Positions 46,293 through 55,470 of a stretch of 64,000 bases of DNA are shown in pieces (the first letter of the stretch is position 1; each line of letters starts with the position of its first letter). This stretch comes from Lactobacillaceae bacterium AF64-9pH9TA. GTDB lineage: Bacteria > Bacillota > Bacilli > Lactobacillales > Lactobacillaceae. The DNA lies in NCBI GenBank assembly GCA_027681045.1, contig JAQDCK010000003.1:68324-132323 (forward strand). Direction: 5' to 3'. A model generated the notes under the pieces. It had not been told where the DNA came from, did no database searches, and was given only the letters and a program-made list of their open reading frames with translations. The position numbers and the translations under genes are program-made.

Positions 46293-46617
46293 AATCTTTT
46301 TCCTTTATGTCATGAAATATCTAATCTAATTATAGCCAAAAAGCTGATAAATTGGAAAAAATAGCCTATACCAGTTTGGGTGACCAGGAGACAGATAATT
46401 ACTTTGTAGAAAAGAAGTTGCTTATTGCTCCTTAAATTATCTGGCTAACAAATATTATGATGCCTTGAATTGTGACGACTTTCAATAATATATTATAGAT
46501 TATGTTAATACAAAAAGACGTGCTGGATTACTACTGGTCTAAACAAAAATGTGATGCAAATGGTGTAATGGCATGATACAAGCTGTGTAACTAACCATAA
46601 TATATTTTTTATTCATA

Positions 46618-46646
46618 TTGACATCACAATTCTTGGATGCTACACT
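46618..46646 (+). promoter_or_regulatory. Strong promoter of the AT-rich ABC locus
   Basis: TTGACA, 17-bp spacer, TACACT. The gap 46293-46617 before it is AT-rich with no gene I can support. Confidence 0.75.
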
Positions 46647-46687
46647 TGTGCTATAAATGTGAAATAAATATTTAGGAGGAAATTACG

Positions 46688-46729
46688 ATGAAAAGAATGA
46701 GAATTGTGACTGTGGGATTAATTTTATAG
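46688..46729 (+). CDS. 13-residue peptide ORF leading the ABC genes
   Basis: ATG after a perfect AGGAGG at 8-nt spacing, in the leader made by the promoter at 46618. Encodes MKRMRIVTVGLIL then TAG. Positively charged start and hydrophobic end look like the first half of a signal peptide. It could be a leader peptide that couples translation to the ABC genes, a tiny secreted/hydrophobic signal, or the stub of a truncated precursor. It ends 25 bp before the next ATG. Confidence 0.45.
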   Translation: MKRMRIVTVGLIL

Positions 46730-46754
46730 TGCGGATAAAAAGTAGGTGAAAGGG

Positions 46755-47570
46755 ATGAACTTAGTAAAGAATCGCTATGTTTTCGGTGGCTTGGCCTTAT
46801 TGACACTGGTTGATGCACAGAACCAGCTTAGCGCTATTGAGGCAAATAAGATGCTTAAGCCTAGTGCGAATTTGGCTTGGCAACTGTTTTATAACGCGCA
46901 GCTCGCGGGTGGATATGAGTCGATAATTCACTTTGTATTATTTTTGGCCTTATTCCCAGCAATCGTCAGCTGGATGCTGATCTATCAAAAGAACAGCAAC
47001 TTGGATAGCAGCGCTCTGACTCGTGTAAATAGGCGAAAATATTGGGCCAAACAGGGTCTGCAGCTTTTTGTGCTAGCTGCCGTGTACCGCTTATTGCTGA
47101 CCGCTATGGAGCTTTTGCTTGTATCCGTCAAGTTTGGCTATCTGGACTTTTCTCTTATTTTTAAGCAATCAGAAACTTCCTTTATGCTTTTTAACCCAAA
47201 TGCCAGCTTACAATTTTTGATCTATACTGTTATTTCAGCACTGGGCTGGGGAATTTGGGCTTTATTGACTTATAGTACTTGTCTCTTTGTTAAACGGACG
47301 ATCTTGGTGATTCCTGTAGCCTTGCTGGTCAGTTTTGCTGGTTCAGTTCTTCCAATAGTCATTGCTCAAACGAATATTCCAGTTCTCTATGATTTAGCAT
47401 ACGCGCTGCTTTTTGGCAATGTACAGGCTCCAGGTGTCATGACGGTTAATGGAAAGCTGAGGGGAGTTACAATTATATATCCGCTTATCAGCCTGATTTT
47501 TTATGCTGGCCTTTCCGTTGTAGCCGCGCGTCTTTATATGCGTAAAGCAGAACGAGGACTGCTGGATTGA
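46755..47570 (+). CDS. ABC-2-like membrane protein, 271 residues
   Basis: Six or so helices, no ATP-binding motifs. ATG 46755 is preferred to GTG 46746 from AGGTGAA spacing. Codons are more AT-rich than in the flanking genes. First of four linked genes (membrane, membrane, ATPase, membrane) typical of small export or immunity ABC systems. Family not identified. Confidence 0.7.
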   Translation: MNLVKNRYVFGGLALLTLVDAQNQLSAIEANKMLKPSANLAWQLFYNAQLAGGYESIIHFVLFLALFPAIVSWMLIYQKNSNLDSSALTRVNRRKYWAKQGLQLFVLAAVYRLLLTAMELLLVSVKFGYLDFSLIFKQSETSFMLFNPNASLQFLIYTVISALGWGIWALLTYSTCLFVKRTILVIPVALLVSFAGSVLPIVIAQTNIPVLYDLAYALLFGNVQAPGVMTVNGKLRGVTIIYPLISLIFYAGLSVVAARLYMRKAERGLLD

Positions 47571-48100
47571 TGAAGCTGATTTTTTGGAATACGAAAGCCA
47601 AGACTGTCTGGGAGATGATGCTCTTTTTAGCCTTTATTGCTCCGGTCATCTCACCGATAAAAAATCTGTTTGGGATCGGTTTGGCGGGCTTTTATACTTA
47701 CTTAATCCAGCTGCTGGCTTGCTTAATCATTTTGAGCTATGACTTGGCTCTTAGAAAGAGCCGGGAGCTAGTTGAATTACGTCAGTCGCTTGCTAAGGTT
47801 TATGTAAAAATTCTGCAGTTCAATTTGCTAGCTGCTAGTCTCTTTTACATAAGCCAGCTTGTGACTTGTTATTTGTTTGGAGCCCGCATTGCGGGAGCAG
47901 CTGAGTTCCGGCTGACGATCATCATTCTGCTGGCTAAGTTTTTGATTCTGTTGCTGACAATGTTCTTGTATGCCTATAGCTTTACGCTGCCAAATGGCTG
48001 GCCGCTATTAGCAGCAGCTACATTATTGCCACTTTTATATCACTACTTAATTGAGCTTGGGCCTCTTTATGGCGCGCTTAGAGCTATTGGCAGCTTGTAG
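47570..48100 (+). CDS. Membrane protein, 176 residues, of the ABC system
   Basis: Five hydrophobic segments, no soluble domain. ATG overlaps the previous stop (TGATG). Probably the second half of the membrane part of the exporter. Confidence 0.68.
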   Translation: MKLIFWNTKAKTVWEMMLFLAFIAPVISPIKNLFGIGLAGFYTYLIQLLACLIILSYDLALRKSRELVELRQSLAKVYVKILQFNLLAASLFYISQLVTCYLFGARIAGAAEFRLTIIILLAKFLILLLTMFLYAYSFTLPNGWPLLAAATLLPLLYHYLIELGPLYGALRAIGSL

Positions 48101-48134
48101 GGCAATTACAGCTGATAATTTTTGGAGGAAAGAA

Positions 48135-48740
48135 ATGTTAAAAGTTGACCACTTGCAGATGTCTTTTCAAGGGCAGGAAGTAATCAAGGACGCGACCTTT
48201 ATCCTTGAGCCGGGCGACCTGGCCCACATAACCGGGCCAAACGGTTGCGGAAAATCCACCTTATTTAAAGTGATTACCGGCATCTACCAGGCGACTGGCG
48301 GAAAGTGCACTTTGGGCGAAAAAGACGAAATCGGCGCCTTGATTGAAAACCCCGGCTTCTTGGAATTCGCGGACTTAAAGAGCAACTTGAGTTTTCTGGC
48401 CAAGCTCAAGCACGAATTTGACTATGACTATACGCAGACTTTTTGCCAAAGACTGGGCTTGGATTTAGCCAGCAAGCAGCGCATGAGCAAGTATTCAATT
48501 GGGATGCGGCAGAAGGCCGGGATCATCCAGGCTGTCATGGAAAAACAGAACGTGATTCTGCTGGATGAACCGTCAAGAGGCTTGGATGCGGATTCCCTTG
48601 TGGCTTTCGCAAACTTGGTCAATGACCTGGCTAAAGAAGGGCGAAGCGTGGTGATCGCATCCCACGATCAAGTGCCAGGCATCAACTACAACAAGCATTA
48701 TGTCTTAGAACAAGGCGTTCTGACTCAAAATGAAGATTAA
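48135..48740 (+). CDS. ABC transporter ATPase (CcmA-type), 201 residues
   Basis: Walker A GPNGCGKST, signature-like YSIGMRQKAGI (SIGM replaces the usual LSGGQ), Walker B VILLDEPSRGLDADS, switch H in ASHDQ. TGGAGGAAAG precedes the ATG at 48135. Short ATPases of this type drive peptide export or bacteriocin/antibiotic immunity. Overlaps the next gene by 11 bp. Confidence 0.85.
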   Translation: MLKVDHLQMSFQGQEVIKDATFILEPGDLAHITGPNGCGKSTLFKVITGIYQATGGKCTLGEKDEIGALIENPGFLEFADLKSNLSFLAKLKHEFDYDYTQTFCQRLGLDLASKQRMSKYSIGMRQKAGIIQAVMEKQNVILLDEPSRGLDADSLVAFANLVNDLAKEGRSVVIASHDQVPGINYNKHYVLEQGVLTQNED

Positions 48741-49218
48741 CAAACAATTTCTGCAATTAAGCGCGGTCGTCAGTCTGCTGGAAGTCTGGATTTTAGAAGT
48801 CCAAGGACCGCAGAAAGCAGCAGCGGCAGGGCAGATCAGCTACGGGATCTACTTGCTCACTCCGGTCACTATCTTGTTTGGCTTGGGCCTTTTGGCCATG
48901 CAGCTATGGATCTTTGTTTCCTGTCAGCAAGACTTGCAGGAAGTCTGGGTCTTCATGAAAGTGCGGCGGTTGTCGGCGAAAGAAGAAAACCGCGCTATCT
49001 GGCAATTGCTTAGTCCAGGTTTGGCAACAGCTTATTGGCCCAACCTCCTTATTTTATTCTTGGCCTTCAGCTGGCAGCTTTTGCTTGGATTACTGGTATA
49101 TGTTCTATTGACTGGCTTAGCTGCTTGGGCGGGGATGAAGCTGCGGAAGAGCTGGCTGATCATCCTGTTTTTAACTTTAATTCGACTATGCTTTTGCTTG
49201 TGCTTATCTTTGGGCTAG
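48730..49218 (+). CDS. Membrane protein, 162 residues, last of the ABC system
   Basis: Four hydrophobic segments near 8-28, 35-60, 100-125 and 132-160 with one basic cytoplasmic stretch (MKVRRLSAKEENR). Coupled to the ATPase by overlap. No family assigned. Confidence 0.65.
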   Translation: MKINKQFLQLSAVVSLLEVWILEVQGPQKAAAAGQISYGIYLLTPVTILFGLGLLAMQLWIFVSCQQDLQEVWVFMKVRRLSAKEENRAIWQLLSPGLATAYWPNLLILFLAFSWQLLLGLLVYVLLTGLAAWAGMKLRKSWLIILFLTLIRLCFCLCLSLG

Positions 49219-49276
49219 ATGAAGACCTGGTCCGGTCGCAGGGCTTTTTCTTCAAAGAATCCAATAGCTGATCTTT

Positions 49277-49305
49277 AACTGCCTAAAATGGGCAGTTTTA
49301 TTTTT
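49277..49305 (+). terminator. Terminator after the ABC system
   Basis: AACTGCC / GGCAGTT stem, 7-nt loop, then TTATTTTT. Confidence 0.75.
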
Positions 49306-49391
49306 GCTCATTTTTTAGCAAAGCATTGACTAAAATGCTTACAGAGTTAAGAATAATAGAAGGAAAAGATTGTTTTACTAAGGAGAAAAAA

Positions 49392-50540
49392 TTGCGCTAT
49401 TACATTCATGCTGATCAGTTTTACCTGCCAAATGGCCGGGAAAAAGGCGGCTATTTAGAGATTGTTGATGGTAAATTCGGGGCCTACCTGTCAGAAGGCA
49501 GCAAAGTGCCGGATGTGGTGGACTACACTGGCTTTAGCGTAGCACCGGGCTATGTCGACACCCACATCCACGGTTCTGTTAAAGAAGACGTGATGAAGAG
49601 CGACTGGGAGGGGATCAACCGCCTGTCTGAAGCCTTGCTGAGCGCCGGGGTAACTAGCTGGTTGCCAACGACAGTGACCGCGTCCAGTGAGCAATTAGCT
49701 GAAGTCTGCCGAATGCTAGCTGCTCACCAGGGAGAAGAGAACGGGGCTAAGATTCAAGGGATCCATTTTGAAGGCCCGTTTTTCACGGAAGAACACGCGG
49801 GGGCGGAAAATCCAAAATACATGATGGATCCAAGCCCGGCAGAACTGGACAAGTGGCTGGAAGCGTCAAAGGGGATGCTGAAGAAGATCTCTCTTGCGCC
49901 AGAACGTCCAGGAACGCCAGCCTTCGTAAGCTATGCTGTCAGCCGGGGAGTCAAGGTAGCCCTGGGCCACTCTAGTGCCAGCTACGACCAGACTAAGGCA
50001 GCTGCTCAAGCTGGGGCAACGATTTTTACCCACACCTTTAACGGGATGCCGGACTTCTCCCACAACCGGCCAAACATTGCCAACGCGGCCATGGCACTGG
50101 AGAACATGGACAACGAACTGATTGCGGATGGTCACCACGTCACGCCTAGCGCCATCAAGGCCCTGCTGGCGGCAAAAGGCAAGGACCATATTGTTTTGAT
50201 CACCGACTGCATGGAAGCCGGGATGATGCCAGATGGCGACTACATGCTAGGGGAACTGCCGGTATACGTTAAGGACGGGATGGCGCGCCTAAAGGAGGGC
50301 GACAACCTGGCCGGCAGCGTCTTGCAACTGAAGGACGGAGTGAAGAACCTGGTTGACTGGGGATTGGCTGGCAAGGAAGAGGCTGTGTTGATGGCCAGCT
50401 ATAACCCGGCCCGCAGCCAGGGCCTGCTGGATAAGTGCGGGGCAATTCGTCCGGGCCTGCCAGCTGACTTCTTGATTTTAAAAGATGACATGTCCCTGGC
50501 GAAGACCTACTTAAATGGGGAAATCCGTTGGGAAGAATAA
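49392..50540 (+). CDS. nagA: N-acetylglucosamine-6-phosphate deacetylase
   Basis: 382 residues from TTG 49392, chosen since AAGGAG lies 6 nt upstream and the protein then begins MRYYIHADQFYLPNG. Amidohydrolase: VDTHIHG metal site, GIHFEGPFF, ALGHSSASYDQT, THTFNGMPDFSHN, and DCMEAG with catalytic Asp. Frees acetate from GlcNAc-6-P for amino-sugar use or wall recycling. No nagB next to it. Confidence 0.93.
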   Translation: MRYYIHADQFYLPNGREKGGYLEIVDGKFGAYLSEGSKVPDVVDYTGFSVAPGYVDTHIHGSVKEDVMKSDWEGINRLSEALLSAGVTSWLPTTVTASSEQLAEVCRMLAAHQGEENGAKIQGIHFEGPFFTEEHAGAENPKYMMDPSPAELDKWLEASKGMLKKISLAPERPGTPAFVSYAVSRGVKVALGHSSASYDQTKAAAQAGATIFTHTFNGMPDFSHNRPNIANAAMALENMDNELIADGHHVTPSAIKALLAAKGKDHIVLITDCMEAGMMPDGDYMLGELPVYVKDGMARLKEGDNLAGSVLQLKDGVKNLVDWGLAGKEEAVLMASYNPARSQGLLDKCGAIRPGLPADFLILKDDMSLAKTYLNGEIRWEE

Positions 50541-50554
50541 TAAGTATAAAGAGA

Positions 50555-50594
50555 AAAAAGCCTGTCTTCCAAAATTGCGGAAGGCAGGCTTTTT
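50555..50594. terminator. Bidirectional terminator
   Basis: AAAAAGCCTGTCTTCC / GGAAGGCAGGCTTTTT stem between convergent genes. Confidence 0.88.
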
Positions 50595-50611
50595 GTTAGA
50601 TATAGTTGTTT

Positions 50612-51085
50612 TTAGTATACGGCACCTTCGTAGAAGTCGAAGCGCAACTTGTTGAAGTTGAAGTCCTTCAGCTGGCTCATCTTGATCACGTTGTCGCTGA
50701 CGCCCCAGCTCATGAGGTTGATCGGCTTGCCGTAGTCTTCGTCCGGGATGACCAACAGGACGTACTTGCCTTGACTCAAGGCGTAGCCCAGTTCCATGCC
50801 CAGGCCGACGTCTTCTTCGTCAGGGATGTAGACACCCAGCATGACGTCGTTGGTCTTGATCCCGTTCAAGTCGTTGTTGTAGGTGGCCGTAGCCCAAACC
50901 TTGTCGTGCAGGTATTCCGGGTGTTCGTCAACCCGGATGCCCTTGTACTGGTTGTCCAGGGGAACGTAGCTGTTTTCCAGGTCAACCGTTGGGTTTTCCT
51001 TGAGGGCTTCCATGGCTTCCTTGTAGGCTTTGTTTTGGCGGTCAGTGAACCAGCCGGCACCGAAGTAGATCGTCTTTTTCGGCAT
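50612..51085 (-). CDS. ntd: Nucleoside 2-deoxyribosyltransferase, type II
   Basis: 157 residues from ATG 51085 (AAAGGAA upstream), which matches the known length of the L. leichmannii enzyme; an in-frame ATG 18 bp upstream is not preferred. Nucleophile E98 in GLGMELGYAL, substrate residues Y7, D72, D92 and the C-terminal Y157 are all in their expected places. It swaps bases between deoxyribonucleosides for salvage. Sequence resemblance is so close (from memory) that it supports the species call. Confidence 0.96.
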   Translation of the reverse strand: MPKKTIYFGAGWFTDRQNKAYKEAMEALKENPTVDLENSYVPLDNQYKGIRVDEHPEYLHDKVWATATYNNDLNGIKTNDVMLGVYIPDEEDVGLGMELGYALSQGKYVLLVIPDEDYGKPINLMSWGVSDNVIKMSQLKDFNFNKLRFDFYEGAVY

Positions 51086-51262
51086 ATCTTGTATTCCTTT
51101 CATGTCCGTTGCGAGATATTGTGTTTCTTTTTCTAGAATAACTTTACCATTTTCCGCCCCGGCTGACTAGTCAAAAATTAAGCATCAGCAAAGTTGCCCA
51201 GCGGCAGAAAGCTTATAATAAAAATAGCTGTATTTTTGAAAAAAGGGGTGGACTAAATAAAA

Positions 51263-51742
51263 ATGACTGAAGAACTCTTAAAAGCGGAAAGCTGTTTTGT
51301 TTTGCGGGCCGAAGACCGGGCTGACATGTTTGCCCAAGTCTACAAAAAGCTGCTGGAGCAGGGGCTGGTAGCGGCCGGCTTTTTAGACCAGGTGGTGGAC
51401 AGAGAAGAGGACTTTCCGACCGGCCTGGCTAGCTGCAATCTGGCCCCAGGCCTCCCCAACCTGGCTTTTCCGCACACGGAAGGCTGCTTTGTCAAAGAGC
51501 AGCGGATTGTTCCCATTAAGCTGCTGGCCCCGGTCAGCTTCAAGAGCATGGTTGATCCCAGCCGCGAATTGCCAGTTGGCTTTTGCTTTATGCTGCTGGA
51601 CCAAAAGGTAGACGGCCAGGCTGAACTATTAGCCAGAACCATGACCTTCCTCAGCCGGGCTGAACCAGCAGCCCTCAGCCGGATTTTTGCCCAGACTGAT
51701 CCTGCCGGCTTGTACTCTGCCCTGCAGGAAGAGGGATTTTAA
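51263..51742 (+). CDS. Orphan PTS EIIA (galactitol/fructose type)
   Basis: 159 residues. The phosphorylated His lies in LPNLAFPHTEG (about residue 72). No IIB or IIC gene nearby, so it either serves a system elsewhere or has a regulatory role. AAGGGGTGG precedes the ATG. Confidence 0.85.
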   Translation: MTEELLKAESCFVLRAEDRADMFAQVYKKLLEQGLVAAGFLDQVVDREEDFPTGLASCNLAPGLPNLAFPHTEGCFVKEQRIVPIKLLAPVSFKSMVDPSRELPVGFCFMLLDQKVDGQAELLARTMTFLSRAEPAALSRIFAQTDPAGLYSALQEEGF

Positions 51743-51751
51743 TTCTGGCGC

Positions 51752-52549
51752 TTATTTCTCCAAGTATATCGTCCGCAAATCCAACAGGTCAGCATTAGAG
51801 AGGCCGATCTGCTGGTGAAGGTAGGCGTTGATGCTGCCGTAGTTCCGGTTGATGACATCCAGCAGGTACTTGAAGTAGGCCGGCTGTACAGTCTGCAAAT
51901 CGCGGAAGGTCACCAGGAGGCTGTCATCAGCTCCGGCGGCCTTTTCCTTGGCCAAAAGCTGACTGACGAAGTCCTTGATTACTTCATTAGTGAAGAGGTA
52001 GTCTTTTTCAATGGTTTTCATCGGTACACCTAAGGCCGTCAAGATCAGGATTGCCCCGAAACCGGTCCGGTCTTTCCCGGCCGTGCAGTGGAAAAGCACG
52101 CTCTCGCCGTCTTTCTCATTAGCCAGGAGAATTTCAAACAAGTGCTGGTAGGCCTTGTAGGCGTTCTTCCCGGTTGCCATGTTCTTGTAGGCCCACAGCA
52201 TCCGCTGGTAGCCCCAGCCTGGATCCTGGCTTTCTCTTGCCATGTCGGAAATGCTCATGGTGGAGTTGGTCAAGTCCTCATCAAAAACGGGGTCGGCGAA
52301 GTACTCAACGCCCGCGATCTTCCGGTCCGGCTGCTTGTTTCTTTCGAAACTGGTCCGGAGGTCGATATCGTACTTAAGCCCGTAGCTGCGCAGGTATTCC
52401 TGGTCTTCCTTGAGCAGGTCGGCCAAGTGCCCGCTCCGGATTAGCTTGTGCATTTTGATCTTTTTGCCGGAAACGGTCTGGTAGCCGCCCAGTTCACGGA
52501 AGTTCCGGCCGCCTTTAACGTCCAGCAATTGCTGCTTTAATGAAGTCAT
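51752..52549 (-). CDS. Tyrosine-protein phosphatase (IphP-like)
   Basis: 265 residues. N-terminal GGRNFRELGGYQT and the CX5R catalytic loop HCTAGKDRTGFG (Cys near 154). Cytoplasmic protein phosphatase; dual-specificity or phosphoinositide activity is known in relatives. Converges with the EIIA gene with only 9 bp between stops. Confidence 0.92.
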   Translation of the reverse strand: MTSLKQQLLDVKGGRNFRELGGYQTVSGKKIKMHKLIRSGHLADLLKEDQEYLRSYGLKYDIDLRTSFERNKQPDRKIAGVEYFADPVFDEDLTNSTMSISDMARESQDPGWGYQRMLWAYKNMATGKNAYKAYQHLFEILLANEKDGESVLFHCTAGKDRTGFGAILILTALGVPMKTIEKDYLFTNEVIKDFVSQLLAKEKAAGADDSLLVTFRDLQTVQPAYFKYLLDVINRNYGSINAYLHQQIGLSNADLLDLRTIYLEK

Positions 52550-52745
52550 TTTTCGAATCCTTTCTTATTTGTATGTCTGTATTTTCTTTTTATTGTTTTC
52601 TAGCGGTTGATTTTTTCATCTTGCTAAAAAAATGCTCACCTGCAAGTTTAAGATGTAACAATTTTGCGAAAGCGCATTACTAAACTGTGACTTATGTTAA
52701 AATATAGATAAGCGAAATACGTAGATAGTACGGGAGATGAGCACT

Positions 52746-53219
52746 ATGACTGAAGAAAAAATCAAAATTTTGGTACCTGTCGATGGATCTGAATCCGCTG
52801 AACGTGCTTTTGACAAGGCCGTGAAAATTGCCGCCAACAACGGCTACCACGTTGATGTGTTGAACGTGATCGACACCCGGCAGTTCATGGGCGAAATGCA
52901 GGACACCTTGATCTCAGGCGACACGATCTACCAAATGACCCAAGACTCAGAGGAATACCTCAAGAGCCTCAAGCAATGGGCCCACGACAACCTGGCCTTT
53001 GACGACATTGACTACCACATCCGTTACGGCAGCCCGAAGAGAATCATCTCTTACGACTTCGTCAAGGACCACGGCAACAACTTGATCGTGATGGGCGCCA
53101 CCGGTTTGAACGCCGTTGAGCGGATGCTGATGGGGTCAGTTACTGAATACGTCAACCAGCACGCCATGGCCGATGTCTTGATCGTCAGAACTGACGTCAA
53201 CAACATGCCTGCCAAGTAA
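52746..53219 (+). CDS. Universal stress protein UspA family
   Basis: 157 residues from ATG 52746; the in-frame ATG 52737 sits directly on GGGAG and is too close. KILVPVDGSESAERAFDKAV at the N-terminus and nucleotide loop GATGLNAVERMLMGSVTEYV near the end (G-x2-G-x9-GS pattern) indicate the ATP-binding class. Role in stress or starvation survival. Confidence 0.92.
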   Translation: MTEEKIKILVPVDGSESAERAFDKAVKIAANNGYHVDVLNVIDTRQFMGEMQDTLISGDTIYQMTQDSEEYLKSLKQWAHDNLAFDDIDYHIRYGSPKRIISYDFVKDHGNNLIVMGATGLNAVERMLMGSVTEYVNQHAMADVLIVRTDVNNMPAK

Positions 53220-53245
53220 GCTGACTGATAAAAGTATATCTTAAA

Positions 53246-53284
53246 AAGAGAACGTTTGGAACAATTTCCAAACGTTCTCTTATT
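53246..53284 (+). terminator. Terminator of the usp gene
   Basis: AAGAGAACGTTTGGA / TCCAAACGTTCTCTT long stem with T-rich tail. Confidence 0.9.
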
Positions 53285-53431
53285 TCCTGCTTATTTAACT
53301 CAAATTTTACTTTTGTTCGGATTTTAGCCAATTAAGTTAGTGGTTTGTGCAATTTTTCGCTATTTCATTAACCTTTTTCTGGCAAAATTGGACCGGATCA
53401 ATTAGTTTGGCTAAAAAAAACTGAAAAACGC

Positions 53432-53461
53432 TTGCTAAAACCCGAATATTTTTGGTAGAAT
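53432..53461 (+). promoter_or_regulatory. Promoter of the phosphonate-type ABC operon
   Basis: TTGCTA, 18-bp spacer, TAGAAT. Transcription would start near 53467, giving a leader of about 170 nt. Confidence 0.6.
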
Positions 53462-53513
53462 TGTTCCAGAACACAGATGCGAGATTCGCCTTGCTGTCGT
53501 TCTGATGAGATGT

Positions 53514-53582
53514 ATGAGCGTGGGAGCCGGCCCATAGTGAAGGCTTTTGTGTGGACTTTTCTCTGGCTGCTTTCATGCTCAT
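53514..53582 (+). ncRNA. Possible structured leader RNA
   Basis: Within the 170-nt leader, ATGAGCGTG (53514-53522) pairs with CATGCTCAT (53574-53582) through 9 bp with one G-U, enclosing shorter complementary pieces (AGCC 53525 / GGCT 53565; TGGG / CCCA 53521-53534). No T run follows. It matches no riboswitch class I know. Hairpin potential is seen; function is inference. Confidence 0.35.
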
Positions 53583-53640
53583 CCCTTATGCTGCTGTTGT
53601 ACTGTTTTAACTTTCATTAACCATTTTTCAGGGGGAAATA

Positions 53641-54582
53641 ATGAAAAAGTTCAAGAAAGCATTGTTTGGTGCTTTAACTGTTGCTGCTGCCGTGCTGGCA
53701 ACTGCTTGCTCTTCAAGCAAGTCATCTTCTTCATCAAAGGGCTACACTCCATCAAAGTCACACCCTTTGACGATCCAATTTGTTCCTAGTCAAGCTGCTT
53801 CCACTTTGGAAGCCAAGGCTAAGCCGCTTGAAAAGATCCTTTCCAAGAAGCTTGGTGTTCCGGTTAAGATCTCAATGTCAACCGACTACAACACGGTTGT
53901 CGAAGCCATGAAGTCAAAGAAGGTTGACGTCGGCTTCCTGCCACCGGATGGTTACGTTCTGGCCCACAAGCAAAAGGCGGCTGACGTTCTGCTGCAAGCT
54001 CTCCGTTACGGGGTAAAGCAGCCAGGCGGTAAGGCAACCAAGAAGCTGGTTAAGTTCTACCGGGCAGAAATCCTGGTTAAGAAGGGGTCAAAGATCAAGA
54101 GTTGGAAGGACTTGAAGGGCAAGAAGATTGCCGTTCAAAACGCTACTTCTTCAGCCGGCTACATTTTCCCAATCGCTGAATTGAAGGAAAAGGGCCTGGA
54201 CTTGACTAAGAAGGGCAACGCCAACTTGGTAACTGTAACTGGCCACGACCAAGCCGTGCTTGACGTTCTTAACGGGGACGTTGACGCTGCCTTCACTTTC
54301 GAAGACGCACGTAACACTGTTTTGGCCGACCAACCAAACATCATGAAGAAGGTTGTTCCAATCTACTTCACTAAGGGTATCCCTAACGACACTATCTCAG
54401 TTCGTTCAGACATGAGCAGCTCCTTCCGTAAGAAGCTGTCCAAGGCCTTCGAATCTCTGCGCGATGACAAGAAGAGTTTGAAGATTATCGAAAGCATCTA
54501 CAGCCACGAAGGCTACACCCCTTCAAAGGACTCAAACTTCGACATCGTCCGCAAGTACGACAAGATGGCTGCTAGCAAGTAG
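53641..54582 (+). CDS. PhnD-type substrate-binding lipoprotein
   Basis: 313 residues. Lipobox ATACSSS (Cys about 21), then a PhnD-like fold (LTIQFVPSQAASTLEAKAKP, TDYNTVVEAMKSKKVDVGFLPP). Receptor of the ABC importer that follows. The family binds phosphonates or phosphite but also other ligands; with no C-P lyase here, the ligand is uncertain. GGGGGAAATA ribosome site. Confidence 0.88.
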   Translation: MKKFKKALFGALTVAAAVLATACSSSKSSSSSKGYTPSKSHPLTIQFVPSQAASTLEAKAKPLEKILSKKLGVPVKISMSTDYNTVVEAMKSKKVDVGFLPPDGYVLAHKQKAADVLLQALRYGVKQPGGKATKKLVKFYRAEILVKKGSKIKSWKDLKGKKIAVQNATSSAGYIFPIAELKEKGLDLTKKGNANLVTVTGHDQAVLDVLNGDVDAAFTFEDARNTVLADQPNIMKKVVPIYFTKGIPNDTISVRSDMSSSFRKKLSKAFESLRDDKKSLKIIESIYSHEGYTPSKDSNFDIVRKYDKMAASK

Positions 54583-54697
54583 TCATTGATATCACAAAGA
54601 CTATCAACTGAATACTATAGTGAAATCGTGCCCCGCTTTACGTAGGACACGATTTTCAATGAAAAGGCAAATTTAGTTATTTAAGGAGTTATTATTC

Positions 54698-55468
54698 ATG
54701 GCAGAACAGCCGATGATCGAAATGAAGAACGTTACCAAGGTCTACGACAATGGTACCGTTGGTTTGAAGAACATCAACCTGAAAATCAACAAGGGTGAGT
54801 TCGTGGTAGTCGTTGGTCTTTCCGGTGCCGGAAAGTCCACTCTGCTCCGGGCCATCAACCGCCTGCACGACATTTCTGAAGGCGACATCTTGATTGACGG
54901 TGAGTCAATCACCAAGGCCAAGGGCAAGAACCTGCGCCTCATGCGGCGCAAGATTGGGATGATCTTCCAAAGCTTCAACCTGGTCAAGCGTTCCAGCGTT
55001 TTAAGAAACGTTTTGGCTGGCCGCCTGGCTTACTACCCAACCTGGAAGACTACTTTCAACCTCTTTACTAACGAAGACAAGCAAAGAGCTTATGAAGCCC
55101 TGCAAAGCGTTGGTATGGCGGAAAAGGTATACTCCCGTGCTGATGAGTTGTCCGGTGGTCAGCAGCAGCGGGTGGCTATCGCCCGGGTGCTGACCCAAAG
55201 ACCGGAAATTATTCTAGCCGACGAACCAACTGCTTCTTTGGATCCGAAGACTTCCCGCCAGGTTATGGAAGACTTGAAGATGCTGAACGAAAAGTATGAC
55301 ATGACGGTCGTGGCCAACCTGCACTCAATTGAACTGGCCAAGGAATTCGGCCACCGGGTCATCGGTGTCCGGGCCGGGGAAATCGTATATGACGGCAAGA
55401 TGGAAGACACGCCGCAAAGCGTCTTCGACAACATCTACAACGGCGGCAAGGGTAAGGAGGAAGACTAA
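54698..55468 (+). CDS. PhnC-type ABC ATPase
   Basis: 256 residues: Walker [28 protein letters not shown]-loop region, [29 protein letters not shown]. 115 bp after the receptor gene; ends 2 bp before the first permease. Confidence 0.92.
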   Translation: MAEQPMIEMKNVTKVYDNGTVGLKNINLKINKGEFVVVVGLSGAGKSTLLRAINRLHDISEGDILIDGESITKAKGKNLRLMRRKIGMIFQSFNLVKRSSVLRNVLAGRLAYYPTWKTTFNLFTNEDKQRAYEALQSVGMAEKVYSRADELSGGQQQRVAIARVLTQRPEIILADEPTASLDPKTSRQVMEDLKMLNEKYDMTVVANLHSIELAKEFGHRVIGVRAGEIVYDGKMEDTPQSVFDNIYNGGKGKEED

Positions 55469-55470
55469 CA

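Noticed and set aside
46502-46576. 24-codon ORF (MLIQKDVLDYYWSKQK...)
   Set aside because: No ribosome site and no promoter; could be a gene fragment but nothing supports it.
53500-53540. CTGATGAG resembling a hammerhead ribozyme core
   Set aside because: The GAAA block and third helix are missing.
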